Assembly (NCBI GenBank): GCA_024138015.1
Contig: JAMXBB010000010.1
Coordinates: 75,885,541 to 75,949,540, forward strand
Direction of reading: 5' to 3'
DNA from: Lumnitzera littorea
Taxonomy: Eukaryota > Streptophyta > Magnoliopsida > Myrtales > Combretaceae
DNA length: 64,000 bases
Shown: piece by piece, positions 13,123 through 25,785 of the stretch
How the letters are laid out: each line of letters begins with the position of its first letter
How positions within the stretch are numbered: position 1 is the stretch's first letter
Translations under genes and position numbers: made by a program
The notes under the pieces: generated by a model
Database searches by the model: none
Seen by the model: the letters and a program-made list of their open reading frames with translations, nothing else
What the model was told of the DNA's origin: nothing

Positions 13123-16094
13123 TATGTAGAAGGTATCACACTTCGAAGTAGTAAAGTTGTAACAGTCCTGTCGTCTAAACCATCTTAAGATATAAGTTGA
13201 CCTTATAGTTGCTATCATAGACTTGATTTACACAAAGGGTCCACAACTAACTTGCTTTAAAATAAATAGCTCACAAAATAATAATGTTATTTACCTACAG
13301 AAGTATAAAGAACACATACTAGGATATAGATAACTCAAGTAATATTTACATGATCTAGTAACCCATTTTACTAAAGTATTACAAAGTTTGATACAAAAAG
13401 CATAAAAGATAAGAATTAAAACTTCAGAAGTATAACAGTTCTTTCAATTTTATATCCTTACTCTCTAGAATTCAGTAGTCACTAACTTCAAGGTAGATAT
13501 AATACCGCTTCTTAACTAACTCCAATAACAAGATCTATAGAGATGTGGACAACCAACCGCTTAGTAAGTTGGGACGAAGACATAAGATTATACATCAAGC
13601 ACAGATAGGGTTATCAAATAGTTATTTAAATGCAATGCAACAAATAAATGCCATCACACAACATTATCCGATCCGTCGTAAAATTAGAGAAAATTACATC
13701 AACTCTAATCTAGGTTGAGGAGTTTCAATGCGCATGTAATAGGTCGTGACCAAATCTAAGCTTCTACAATAGAGACACCACTCCTCTCTTGACTATCCTT
13801 CACCACTACCTTCATCCTTACCCAGACCTCATCTCCTGTTATTTAGTTTAACTAAGGATAAACAGGGAACTATTATGCTCTAGTGTTATCCCTTTCAAAA
13901 GTCTTGGTATTTAGTTGAAGAATCCTAAGCATCCCTTAATGGGTTGCAATGTAAATCCAATTAAGATTACCAATCATATATCATTAAGTCTAGTTTAAGG
14001 CAATCAGTCAATATCACATAATGTAACAATTACAAACCAACACAGCAAGCCAATAGCATACAATCAAGTACAAATACACGCACATACAGGCATAAGAACA
14101 ATCAAGATAACTATAAGCATAGTCAAATCTAATCTTAAGCCTCCAAATACTATGATATAGTACTCTAAAATATAGTTACGCATTGTTCCTAAACTTACCT
14201 GGACTCTTCCACTTGCTCACTAGAGTACGATTTGTGATGTTGTGTTATCGATGGCCCTATGATATAAATACCACTTTAGTATTCATACAATCACTATATA
14301 TAGGCTTTATTCTATAAATTTAAATTATTATCTTAGTTTAGAGTTTAACTATACTTAATTATTCAGGTTTTTAAATCTCTTGTGATTATTCTCGTTTTTA
14401 GCTATATTCTGATTTAGCTTATGTTTTCATCTTTAATTCAAACATCAATTTTAATTCAACTCCTAATTATACCTTATTCATAATTCCTTAAAACGCCTAC
14501 TGACCTATTTTACAATGTCTAATCAACTTTAACTTAGGTGAATTTAGTCTCTAAATCAGGTTTTGTTCAACTCCTTAACATATTAATATACACCTAGGTT
14601 CTGATTTTGCTCCTGAATTAGTTTCTGATCCATACCTAATCTATATTTCTATATAGCTCCCCTACAATTCAATTCAATATTAGAATCCAACTAAAATATA
14701 CAGTCCAATATTACTCCAGCCTAAACCAACTATAATTATTCATATCATTTGAGCACTTCACCTATATATTGCAAATATCAATACCGTACCTCAATATTCA
14801 AATCTGGTACTCCTAACACTACAAATTTATTCTTTTAATATTACTAAACATCATTATAAGTCAAAATACTCACCAAAATGGAACTTAGCTCAATGGCGTA
14901 GAAAATTATTAAATTTATTTAGAAAAATAGTCATTTAATAGAATTTTTAAGGCCTAAAAATTAGATAAAAATATGAAAAATAATTTTCACAACAAAAATT
15001 TTCATGATAATTTAATATATATATTATAGGTAGTACACAAAAAAATTTTGAGGTTGAAATAATATTAACAGGGTTTTTGAAATAAAAAACGAAATAATCT
15101 CAGGTTTAGCAATTTGTTAAAGACGATATATTTTGAGACTCAATTTAAACAAAACAATATTTTTCTTTAGAAGCGCATGTAAAAATATGCCATAATACAA
15201 ATTTTCATTATTTTTGGACAAAATTTACTATTTTTAACAAATTCAAGAAAATCAGATAAGTTTTGGAACCTTACCAAAATCCAGCCTTCCGACTACCACG
15301 GAGTTGTCAGCTAGGTTGGGCACTACCTCTACCTTTAGGTGGTGGCGGCCACTCATTCCTAGATCTTGCTTTCATGACTTCTCCTTAAATTAGCTTTGAT
15401 GATGCTATATTTTGCATAATTTTCTAAAAATATTTACTTCACTCTCCCTGATCTCTCTCCATTTTTTCCTAATAAGTAAATCCATAAATGGAGTTAAGAA
15501 GGTTGAATTCTAAATTTATAGACATAGGTTGGGTTAGCGGACTTTTTCTTTTAGGTTAAAAGTGTCAATTCCTTTGTTTAACCCTCATTAAGTATCCTTA
15601 ACTTTACTTTTTCTTTATGCCAAACTCCATCCCAACTTGCTATGCTACCTTCCAATACTTTCCAACATAACACATAATTTGTCTAGATTTTAAGTAAATT
15701 TTCTAGACTTATTTAGTATATTTTAATTTATATTAAGTATTTTGGATAACTTCAAGTACTTATACCTACACGTAAGTACATATATAATACAAATAAATAC
15801 TCCCAAATATTATTTAAGATGTTTTATGATTTTTAGTATGCACATATTTTATTTCTAACGACTAGTTAATTGATAGAACTCGTTTTACATGTTTTCGATA
15901 AATAATTATTAAAATAGCTACATTTTAGTAATATAATATTTAATTATTTTATTTTCTTTAAATCCAAACTTGTGAGGTCATTTCTACTAATAATTTTAGC
16001 TTCAATGTAAAATTTGAACTTAATCAATCAACTTATGCAATCACCCTAAATTTTATGAATCGTGTCCAAAATACCCTATTTTTGTGGGGTCTCA
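13123..16094 (-). repeat. 3' LTR of element D
   Basis: This aligns along its length with 21093-24792 once the hAT-like insertion there is removed (2972 bases versus 3700 minus 729 minus an 8-base duplication). It is non-coding and contains poly-A and AT-rich stretches. It supplies the empty-site allele (TCCTTACTCTC at about 13446-13456) for the hAT-like insertion in the other LTR. Confidence 0.8.
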
Positions 16095-19000
16095 AACTCT
16101 ACTCCCCTTATCAATAGTTTTATCCTCAAAACTATTGTATTCCAAATCTTTCCTCATGTATATATATGTATATTCTTAATATTGTGACTGAATCCTCTAA
16201 ATTACTTTCTAATTAGGTTTCAGAATCTTCCTCTAATTTAGCTTTTGAATTGATTATTCTCAAATTCTCTATCACATTTTTCTTTTCTTCCTTTGCACTC
16301 CATTCTTGATATTGATCGTATCTTTCTCTATCACTGTAATCTTCTAGTCACATTATACTGCTTATCTTATGACTTAGATGTATAACCATTCAAATGCTCC
16401 TACTAACCTATCCTTTATTTTGTTATCTATATCACTCATTCTTAAGTTTCACTTATGGTCATCAATGGTATTAGTCCACCACATGCCACTAATATATTTT
16501 TTTTTTTATGTTTATAATTTTCTAATCGCAATGGCTATGTTGTTGTCATAGTTTTTCATTTGTTTCTTCATACAACTTAGCGTAAGGTCAACATAAGTAA
16601 ATTTAGCAAATCTTGACTTTCCTCCATCTTGAATTCAAATGAGATCGTTGACAGTTTGAATCAACTCAACTTGATTCAACTCAATAAAAACAAATATAAC
16701 TCTTCATCTTGACATAACAGAATACATTGAAAGGTTAACATGACAAGAGACTCAAAATATGAGAAATTTTATCATCTTAGATTTTTTATTCCTTTGCTAG
16801 ACTATCCATTGCAATTGCTTATATGAAGTGTATTTTTTCCTTGTAACTTTCTTGTACATTTGGTTACCTTAATGGATCTTCTTTCCTAATAGTGTTTATC
16901 AATTATCTCTACTTCGTTACTGTTTTAACACTTCCACTATCCATATAATTTCTTTTCTAGATACAACTTGTTTAAGTAAAGAAATCTTATCCAATCTAGA
17001 AATTACACTTCCTCAAACTAATATACTACTTGTTATTGCTTAAATTCTCTAATTTTATCTACGAATGTTCCGTATACTCTTTTGTTAAGTAAATCAAAGT
17101 ACTATCAATAGTTATCACAACAAGTTTCTTCATACACAATTGATATAGGTCTAATTCTTGAATTTTGCAAATACAGCAAGTGCATTACTAATCTAAAAAC
17201 ACCATTAGGAATTCATTGTGCCCATATCATATCCTAGACACAATTTTAGGTACTTCTTCTAACTTAATCTAAAATTGATAATATTCCATCTTGAAATTAT
17301 TTTAGGAAAGTATTGTCACTTTTTATAATTAATCCAACAATTCCTAAATTCAGAGTTGAAGATACTTATTTTGAATAGTCACTTTATTTATCACCCCATC
17401 TTCATAGCACCCTATATATTTTCCCTTTCATATAACATAAGCATCCTTCACGAAGAATTACTTACACGTGTAAATTCTTTATCCAATAGTTCTTTGAAGC
17501 CACTCCTTTAGCTTCAAGGTCCCATTTATACACCAATACAAGACTTCAATTATAGATTTGGTTCTTGGTTGACTTAATCATAAAGTTCAATTTTTTAGGA
17601 TAAAGTTACGTTATCTAATCTTCGAAAATACATTTTGGATATTTATATACTTCCAGTAGATCCAGTACTTTTGGTACTTCCCTCATTCTCTCACTTATAT
17701 TATCCACTAAACTCCTAACCTTCTACTATCGTCTTTATTTCTTTAACTCTGTTACAACCTTAACTTACTCTTACAATCTTTTCTCCTAGATTCCACTTTA
17801 ATCACAATCTATAACTTTTTAGGTTAGTATCCTTCCTTTAGTGTAAGTTCTAACTTGTAAGAAATGAGCACTTCAGTATTAATATTATAATTGAAATTCA
17901 TCCATTTATATCTACATATATATTCTGTAACAATTATACATTATTCTTATAATTATCAATCGATTCTTTTGTTCATAGAACTTGAATTCTAACTAGTTGA
18001 GTTCAACTTACATTTCAATTGTTACTTCAAAATAAGAAATCTAAATACTTATCTATCATAAGTTCTATTACGATTTTATCTTCAACTCCCAAGATCATTG
18101 TGTAGTCATCATGATAATATTCTTCCATCTTTTCAACACTATTCCCTTCATCAACCAATATGTCTTCCATGACAAGTGTTTGAACAATTAGAATAATATT
18201 ACTATGTCCCTTAATACTTCCAATTCCTCCTCTATATGCAGACAATGCTTAGAAGAACATCTGCTCTTCTAACATCAATGACTCTTAACAAATTTCCTTA
18301 TCATACCTTTATAAATTTTGTGGTTCCTATCTCTACAATTAAATATTTTTCCTTCAAGTCAAACACAATATCAAAGGAAATAACGTATTCCCTTAATACT
18401 TAATACTTTCATTATTGACACAAAATTCAATATAAACATTGATTGAGTAAATTTATTTACTAGAATTACTAACTTTTCCTTCCTTTGTTCAAAACTATCA
18501 TAACCTAGCTAAGAACGAGTGAGAGTCCTTAATTGAAAACCACTACTTGTCTATTGACTCCCTTAAGCTTGTATCATTAAATGATTATTTCCAATCAGCA
18601 TTCTTTATCCATCACCTCATTAATTGGAGTAAAACAACAACCTTCCAAGTTGTAGCACATAACTAGGTCAAATCTAATAAGAAACAATTCATTCCTTAAT
18701 TGAATCTCATCTCTATATGAGATTGGTATATATATATATATATATATATATATTGCATCAACTCATACTTCGCAATTCTATTTCAAGTCTCATTTATACT
18801 TCCTTTCTTTAACTCAGACAATTCCTATACATCTTTGTCTGAACACTACTATAGAAATATCTCCATTCCAACTTATTATTGAACACCTGTTAAGTAATCC
18901 TTCCTTTTAATTGTTTAGCTCTTAAGTTTTTTTTTTTTTTTTCTTACCCATATTGTTAGCTTCAGTATGAACATACCATAAGTCAATCTTTGATATTCTA

Positions 19001-21092
19001 AAATTCCAAGGGTTCAAAACTTCTTCCTCTTTGACTACCCAATTGGTTAATCTAAGCAGCTTATCCATATGGTCTTAAGATACCATGCTACTTGGTGAAT
19101 TCAAACAGCTTACCATCTCCTTAGGGTTTATCCACACTCCATTTTACCTCTTGAGACCCTCCTACCTCCTCTAGTTCTTTTTATAACAAGGTACTAGATT
19201 GTTATTCATTACTATCATATCATAATGGATATGCTAGTGAGTAATGATGCCATAAAGTTCACTTCCTGCAAGGGTAAAAGTATATCCTATCTAAATTGAT
19301 CTTGGGGCAGCAAAGAAATTTACGATAGAGAGTCATGATTATCTCTAAACCATTTGCTATAATTTCCATTTTCCACATCAATTATTACTCAATCCACTGC
19401 TATTATCTTTATGGTACCTACATATACATCTAATCATAAATTCATCTAACAATCTAATCCAATTCCCTTTATACCATTCAAGAATCAATGAGTCCCTATT
19501 ATTGAGCATAGATTTCACCTAATGATGTTATTCCATCTACCACAACATACATATAAATTTTCTAATATTCATTTCATAGTTATTCTACTTCACTCAAATC
19601 TGCTTATGGACTCTAGGGAGATAAGTTTTAGACTTGTTATTCATTTGATTAAAGACTTATAAATTCATAACTTTATTATAGCATCATTTTACATTAAACA
19701 TTGCAAATTTGCAACCATCCTTACACATACAAAGGACTTACAAGACTAATCACCAAAGCACCTCTAATTCATTTACACCCCTAGTTACCAAATACATGGA
19801 ATGTTTATAGCATATGCACATAACCAAAAGAATGCACATTCATCAAGAGGTATAACAATATCCATCAAGGAATCAGTAAGATGTCCGCATATATGAACAA
19901 CCACCAAAGGGTCAAACTCTAACATCCTAGTGAAACAGAATTAGCTATCATAATATATCTATCATTGAAGCCACCAATAGCAACCATTCATTTAGAAGAA
20001 TTTCTCCACTTTTTTCTTCCAGTTAAACCATCATCATTTCCACTTGTTGATTTAATACTTAGGTATACTTTCTTAGGAATATTAGAGATAGTAATTACTC
20101 CCTATACCTTATCATTATCAGACTCCTCAATAGCATTATTAACTATCATCTCATGTACCATATTCTCATTTTATATAAGATCTGCTTATGAGTTAGGTTC
20201 TAATCTCGCCTCTAATATAGGTTCTAATTCATTCTATAAATCAACTTCAGGCTGTTCCCCTTCATTCGTTTCTTCTACTTTAGGATTCTCTTATATACCA
20301 TGCTTTACTTCACCCTCCACTATAGCTATCTCATATTTATGCCAAACACCAAGCTAATTATCATCTTGGAATTTTATAAGTTACTAATTCACCTGCGATT
20401 CATTAAGCACCTGGTTTAGGGTGAGATTCATTTGCCTCTAAGGGTATTTCTATACCTACTCCAATTGATTCAAAAAAAAAAATGGAAACTAGTTAATAAT
20501 CCCTTAAGGGTAACATCTAAAGATATATGATATGTTAGCCGAAATATGAGCCATACTAACAAGGTAAGGTCTCTCTCTTATGCCCTTACTAAAAGTATCT
20601 CACTAGCATAATCTAAGTTGTAATCCCTTACTTTCCAACTATCTTTACTCAATGGCAACTATCGTAGTATATCTATTATCTTAAAGACTCAAATTAGTTT
20701 TCGTTAATGTCCAAGAGTCTCGTCAACTACAACACATCCCATCAATAGACTTATCAATGATCCCATCCATGGTCTTAAACTTATCCCAATCAACTATCTC
20801 TAACAATAATCCTTACATCTCTATTCTATACTAGATAGGAGAATTTTCTCCATTTCACTTAAATTACTCCAACTAACTATCAATTCTCCATTCAACCCCA
20901 TAAATGAATTTAAGATTAATTAATGTCTATCTTAGTTCAACATTGTAGTAACTTCTTATTCTATAATTTATAATGTAGTCCTTTACTACCCATTTATTAC
21001 TACTCACTCTCACTATACTCTTATAATGTTTACTTTTTTTAATTATAATACTTTAAAGTGAGTTCACTTGAAACACGCTCTATACCAACTTA
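16095..21092 (-). pseudogene. Internal region of element D, highly degenerate
   Basis: About 5 kb between the two LTRs, the length expected for gag-pol of a Tekay/Del-like element. Apart from the purine tract plus pol-end signature near 16098-16140 and the tRNA-Met-like site near 21080-21092, I could not recover convincing protease, reverse transcriptase or integrase motifs in any frame. The 130-residue plus-strand frame at 19965-20357 has no recognisable domain and is probably chance. A (TA)n microsatellite lies at 18726-18754. Confidence 0.5.
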
Positions 21093-24000
21093 GAAATGTC
21101 GTACCCTAAAGCAAAAGAATCTTAACAGTTTCACTGTGTAAACCATCTTAGGATATAAGTTGACCTTATAGCCACTATCATAGACTCAATTTACATAAGG
21201 CATTCATGTCTAACTCATTTTAAAGTAAGCAATTCACAAAATAATAATTTTATTTACCTGCGAAAGTATGAAGAACACATATTAGGATTCAGATGACTCT
21301 AATAATATTTATATGATTTAGCAACCTATTTTACTTAAAGTATTACAAAGTTTGATACAAAAAAGCTTAAAAGATAAGCACCAAAGCTTCAAAAGTACAA
21401 TGGTTCTTCAATTTTATATCCTCACTCCAAGGTTGTCAAACTTATGATTCTATATAGAATCACTAGAAGGTTAGTAAAATCGGAACATGGAAATGTAAGT
21501 TTCTATAAACTATATAAAATAGCTTTAAAAAATTATGGAGATGCTTATAGTAATTATTTAAAATTTGAAATACATAATGGGAATAGAGAAATGAAGAGAT
21601 TAAGTTCTTTTTTGATAAAAAATTCTTAATAATATATAATTAAACATGTATGAAAGAAGGACAAATAAAGTCAAAACTAAACATTTTCCATTATTTTCTT
21701 TAAAAAAAAAAACAACAAAGTAAAGAGAATCAAATATTGCAACTTATTGCAAATTATTGATGCTATAAACTAACTTATATAATTTTTCTTATAATATTTG
21801 CTATTAGAGCTTAAATATGGGTGAAGGTTATAAATATAAAACAAGGGACTAAAATAGAGAAAAAGAAAAAAGATAGGGAAGATAATTTAATGTCCTAATA
21901 ATTAATGTCTTGTAAAAGCTCAACTGCAAATTTTTTTTTTTTATTTTTTAGCCAATTCAACTTAGATATATAGAATCGGTAAACTCAGTCAAAAACGTAA
22001 GTTTCTACCTAGTTTACTACCTAGTTTACATGTAAACTCGGTTAAAAACATAAGTTTCTATATGAAAGAGTTTATACACGAGTTAATTCGAAAAAACTTC
22101 CTAAAATTGTAAACTTGTAGAATCGCGTGGGTAGAATGGCGATTTTGACAACTATGCCTTACTCTCCAGAATTCAGCAATTATTAGCTTTAAGGTAGTTA
22201 TAATGCCGCTTCTTAGCTAGCTTCTGCAATAACAACTATAAGAATGTGAGCAACCAACTGCTCAGTAAGTTGGGTTGGAGACATAAGACTGTACATTAAG
22301 TATAGGCAAGGTTATCGGACAGTTATTTAAATGTAATGCAACAAATAAATGGCATCACATGACGTTGCCTAATTCGTTGTGAGATTAGAAAAGATTACAC
22401 CTGCTCTAATTTGGGTTGTGAAGTTTCAATGCGCATGTAACAGCTCATGACTATGCCTAAGCTTTTGCAATAAAAACACTGCTACTCTCGTGATGATCCT
22501 TAGAGCTACTGCCTTTATCCTTGCCCTAACTTCCTCTCTTATCATTTAGTTCAACTAAGAATGAAGAAAGGACCGTTATGTTCTAGTTCTATTCCTTTCG
22601 AAGGTATCAGTACTTGGTCGAAGAATCTTAAGCATCACCAAATGGTTTGCAATGCATGTCCGATTAAGATTACTAGTCGTATGTCATTAAGTCTAGTTTA
22701 AGATGATCAAAATATCAGGTAATGCAAACATTTGCAGGCTAGCACAGCAAGCCGGTAATACATAATCAAGTATAAATACACACATACAGAAGCATGCATA
22801 CAATCGAGCTACCTACAAGCATAGTCAAATCTAATCTTAAGCCTCTAAGTACTATAAAACAGTACTCTAAGATACAATTACACATTAATCCTAAACTTAC
22901 CTGGACTCTTCCACTTACTCACTAGAGTATGATTTATGATGTTGCATTATCGTTAGCCCTATTATATAAATATCACTTTGGTATTCATATAATCACTATA
23001 TATAGGCTTTATTCTATAAATTTAAATCATTATCTCATTCTAGAGTTTTACTATACTTAATTATTCAAGTTTTTAAATTTCTTATGATTATTCTCATTTT
23101 TAGCTTTGTTTTGATTTGACTTTTGTTTTCATCTCTAATTTAGTCTACGAATCAAGTTCTAATTCAACTCTTGATTATGCTTTATTTATAATTCTCAAAA
23201 ACGCCTACTGACCTATTCTACAAATTTTAACCAACTTTAACTCATGTGAATTTAGTCTCTGATTTAGGTTTTGTCCAACTCCCTAATATACTAATATATA
23301 CCGAGGTTTTAATTTTGCTCCTAAATTAGCTTCTGATCTACATATAATCTATATTTCCGGATAACTCTCCTACAATTCAGTTTGATGTCAAAATGTAACT
23401 AAAATATACAGTCCAATATTACTCCAACTTAAACTAACTATACTTATTCCTATCATTTCAGTATTTCACCAATATTTTGCAAATATCAATACCATACCTT
23501 CAATATTCAAATCTAGTACTCCCAACACTATATATTTATCCTTTTAATATTACCCAACTTCATAATATGTAAAAATACTCACTAAAATAGAATTTAGCTC
23601 AGTAGCTTAGAAAATTATTAAGTTTACTTAGAAAAATAGTCATTTAATAGGATTTTTAAGACCTAAAAATTAGATAAAAATATGAAGAATAATTTTCATG
23701 ATAAACTTTTTGTGATAATTTAATATACATCATAGGTAGTATATAGAAAAATTTAAGGCCGAAACAACATTAATAGGGGTTTTGGAATAAAAAACGAAAT
23801 AATCTCTACTTTAGCAATTTATTAAGGGTGATATATTTTGAAACTCAATTTAAACAAAACAATATTTTTCCCAAAACTAATATAAAAATATGCTAGAGTA
23901 CAAATTTTCATAGTTTTTGGACAAAATTTACTATTTTTTTACAAATTCATAAAAATCGAACAAGCTTTAAAACCAAAATTCAGCCTTCCAACCACTATTA

Positions 24001-24792
24001 GCCACCATGGAGTTGTCGGCCAAGTTGGGCGCTACCTCCACCTTCAAATGGTGGTGGCCACTCATTACCAGATCTTGCTTTCATATTTACTCCTTAAATT
24101 AGCTCTAATTACACTATATTTTACATAATTTTCTAAAAATATTTACTTCACTCTCCCTAACATCTCTCCTTTTTTCTTGATAGCTAAATGCATAACTGGA
24201 GTTAAGATGGGTAAATTCTGAATTTATAGACATAGGTTGGGTTGGTGGACTTTTTCTTTTAGGTTACAAGCATCAATTTTTTAGTTTAACCCTCATTAGG
24301 TGCCCTTAACTTTTCTTTTTCTTTATGCCAAACTCCATCCCAACTTTCCATGCTACCATCCAGCACCTTTTAGCATAACACATAATTTTTTTAGATTTAT
24401 TTAGTATATTTTAGTTTCTATTAAGTATTGGGTAATTTCAAGTACTTATACTTATATGCAAATACATATATAATACAAATAAATACTTTTAAATATTATT
24501 TAAGCTATTTTATAATTTTTAGTATACATATATTTTATTTCTAACAACTCATTAATTATCAGAACCCGTTTTACATGTTTTTTTAATAAATAATGAGTAA
24601 AATACGTATATTTTAATAATATAATATTTTATTATTTTAAATCTAAACTTGCGGAGAATATTTCTACCACTATTTCTAGTTTTGTCATAAGAATCAAGTT
24701 TGATTGATCGACTTACCCAATCACCCTAAATTTCACTAATTGTTTCCTAATCGATCAATTTTGAGTTAATAGCTTATTTTTGCAGAGTTTTA
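21093..24792 (-). repeat. 5' LTR of element D, interrupted by a hAT-like element
   Basis: Homologous to 13123-16094 over its whole length, with a single 729-bp interruption at 21428-22156. The homology is easiest to see in the TTACAAAGTTTGATACAAAA block (13379-13398 and 21349-21368) and in the AAACAAAACAATATTTTTC block (15148-15166 and 23852-23870). The tRNA-Met-like primer site at the end of this copy makes it the 5' LTR. Confidence 0.8.
21428..22156. mobile_element. Non-autonomous hAT-like transposon inside an LTR of element D
   Basis: The 729-bp insertion is bounded by CAAGGTTGTCAAA on the left and TTTTGACAACTATG on the right. These are imperfect inverted repeats of the hAT CA(R)RG type. 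It is flanked by an 8-bp duplication (CCTCACTC at 21420-21427 and CCTTACTC at 22157-22164). The homologous empty site is present in the other LTR, which proves the insertion. Subterminal words (AAACTCGGTTAAAAAC, TAAGTTTCTA) recur inside, as in many hAT MITEs. A 61-codon frame at 21444-21629 shows no transposase domain, so mobilisation would need a helper elsewhere. Confidence 0.8.
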
Positions 24793-25201
24793 GAGATGGT
24801 AATTTAGATAGCTAACATGTCCACGGTAAGGGTGTATATATTTATTTCTAGATTATCATGTGGCTATATTACGTGTCGATATAACTTGTGGTCATAGATA
24901 TATTTGTGAATAATAGTAGGCGTTTTCAAGCTTTTAGATAAGACAAAATCATTTTGTTTTCCTTTTTTTTTTTTTTTTTTTGTCAGAATTCACATATCAT
25001 AAAGATGAAAAAACATAAGCAAACATAGTAGAAAGCTACTGCAACCAACGTTCTGCCTCCAAAGCAATTGAACAAAATTATTATTTACTGATAAGTGATA
25101 TTGGGACGTCACAATTTTATTTAAAAAGACGAACAACGATGACGTGAAGGGGAACAAGGAACTTTATGCGTAGGATGCACACATTTTGATAAATCCAAAA
25201 G
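24793..25201. other. Spacer between elements D and A
   Basis: About 400 bases with a poly-T run (24962-24981). No gene, terminal repeat or similarity to other parts of the window was seen. Confidence 0.5.
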
Positions 25202-25310
25202 CATCAATCATAAATTAACACCTTCCTTTTCCCTCCTTAGTTTTTCTAATTTATTTTCAGTTTTTTTTTTTTGCCATAAATTTTCAGTTTAATAATAAAA
25301 AAGCAATTCA
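25202..25310 (+). repeat. Left copy of a ~110-bp direct repeat flanking element A
   Basis: CATCAATCATAAATTAACAC followed by a pyrimidine-rich stretch and CATAAATTTTCAGTTTAAT is nearly identical to 44797-44910, on the far side of element A. The copy runs straight into the truncated 5' LTR at a shared TCAAC. It is far longer than the 4-6 bp target duplication made by gypsy integrases. Confidence 0.85.
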
Positions 25311-25715
25311 ACTATAAAAGGCCTCTAATGGTTAAAAAACCTTTGGATAAGGCTAAAAGACTAAGTCAACAACCATATCTTACATATGTAGAACACGTTG
25401 GACACCATGATCCTATTCTCCAATACTTATGGGTGTATCTTTGCCCACTAACTTCTCTCCAACTACTAACACCACTCTTCTATAAAAATAAAATCATTAC
25501 TCAACAGTAAACTACTTAATACTTTACGCACTTAAACCTACATACTACTCTCAAGTACCTTCATTCTCCAAGCACTCAACTGACTTAGGCATGAAAGTGA
25601 TCACGCCTGACAACACCCCATCACTCCCTTACTGTGCACTCTTTTGTAGGCTCACATACTTGCATGAAGCCCGATGAACTCTCAAATTCATACCAGCAAA
25701 GAGTTTCAAATGACA
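25309..25715 (+). repeat. 5' LTR of element A, lacking its first ~100 bp
   Basis: It aligns with 44387-44795 and 57530-57931 (shared GGCCTCTAA, AACACGT, CTCTCAAGTAC and CCATACCAGCAAAG). The corresponding LTRs at 44289 and 57431 start about 100 bp further upstream with TGTTGATA. That part is absent here and the LTR joins the flanking 110-bp repeat at TCAAC. Confidence 0.8.
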
Positions 25716-25735
25716 TTTAGTACTGTCAATAGGAA
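25716..25735 (+). other. Degenerate primer-binding site of element A
   Basis: TTTAGTACTGTCAATAGGAA directly follows the LTR end (GACA). It corresponds to TTTGGCGTTGTTTGTCAGAA in element B, and both derive from a TGGCGCCGT-type site used by many plant gypsy elements. I do not assign the tRNA. Confidence 0.55.
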
Positions 25736-25785
25736 TCTACTTAAGTTCCTACCTAAACACTCTCCCAACACTACATTTGACCACC

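Larger units (their letters stand above)
13123..24792 (-). mobile_element. Element D: decayed Ty3/gypsy retrotransposon with ~2.97-kb LTRs, minus orientation
   Basis: Two long direct repeats (13123-16094 and 21093-24792) enclose about 5 kb. Orientation follows from two signals. First, in the minus sense the right repeat is followed near 21080-21092 by TTGGTATAGAGC, close to the TGGTATCAGAGC primer-binding site for initiator tRNA-Met. Second, the left repeat is preceded by a purine tract (GATAAGGGGAGTAGAG, about 16098-16113) next to the words of the usual Tekay/Del pol end. Long LTRs, a Met PBS and this pol-end/PPT signature point to the Tekay/Del (chromovirus) type, which is inference. The LTRs differ at many sites, mostly transitions, so the insertion is old. 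No exact 5-bp target duplication was found, and the ends are good to about 30 bp. Confidence 0.75.

Noticed and set aside
19965..20357. 130-codon plus-strand frame in the interior of element D
   Set aside because: It is antisense to the inferred direction of element D, has no domain and uses a start without context. Treated as chance.
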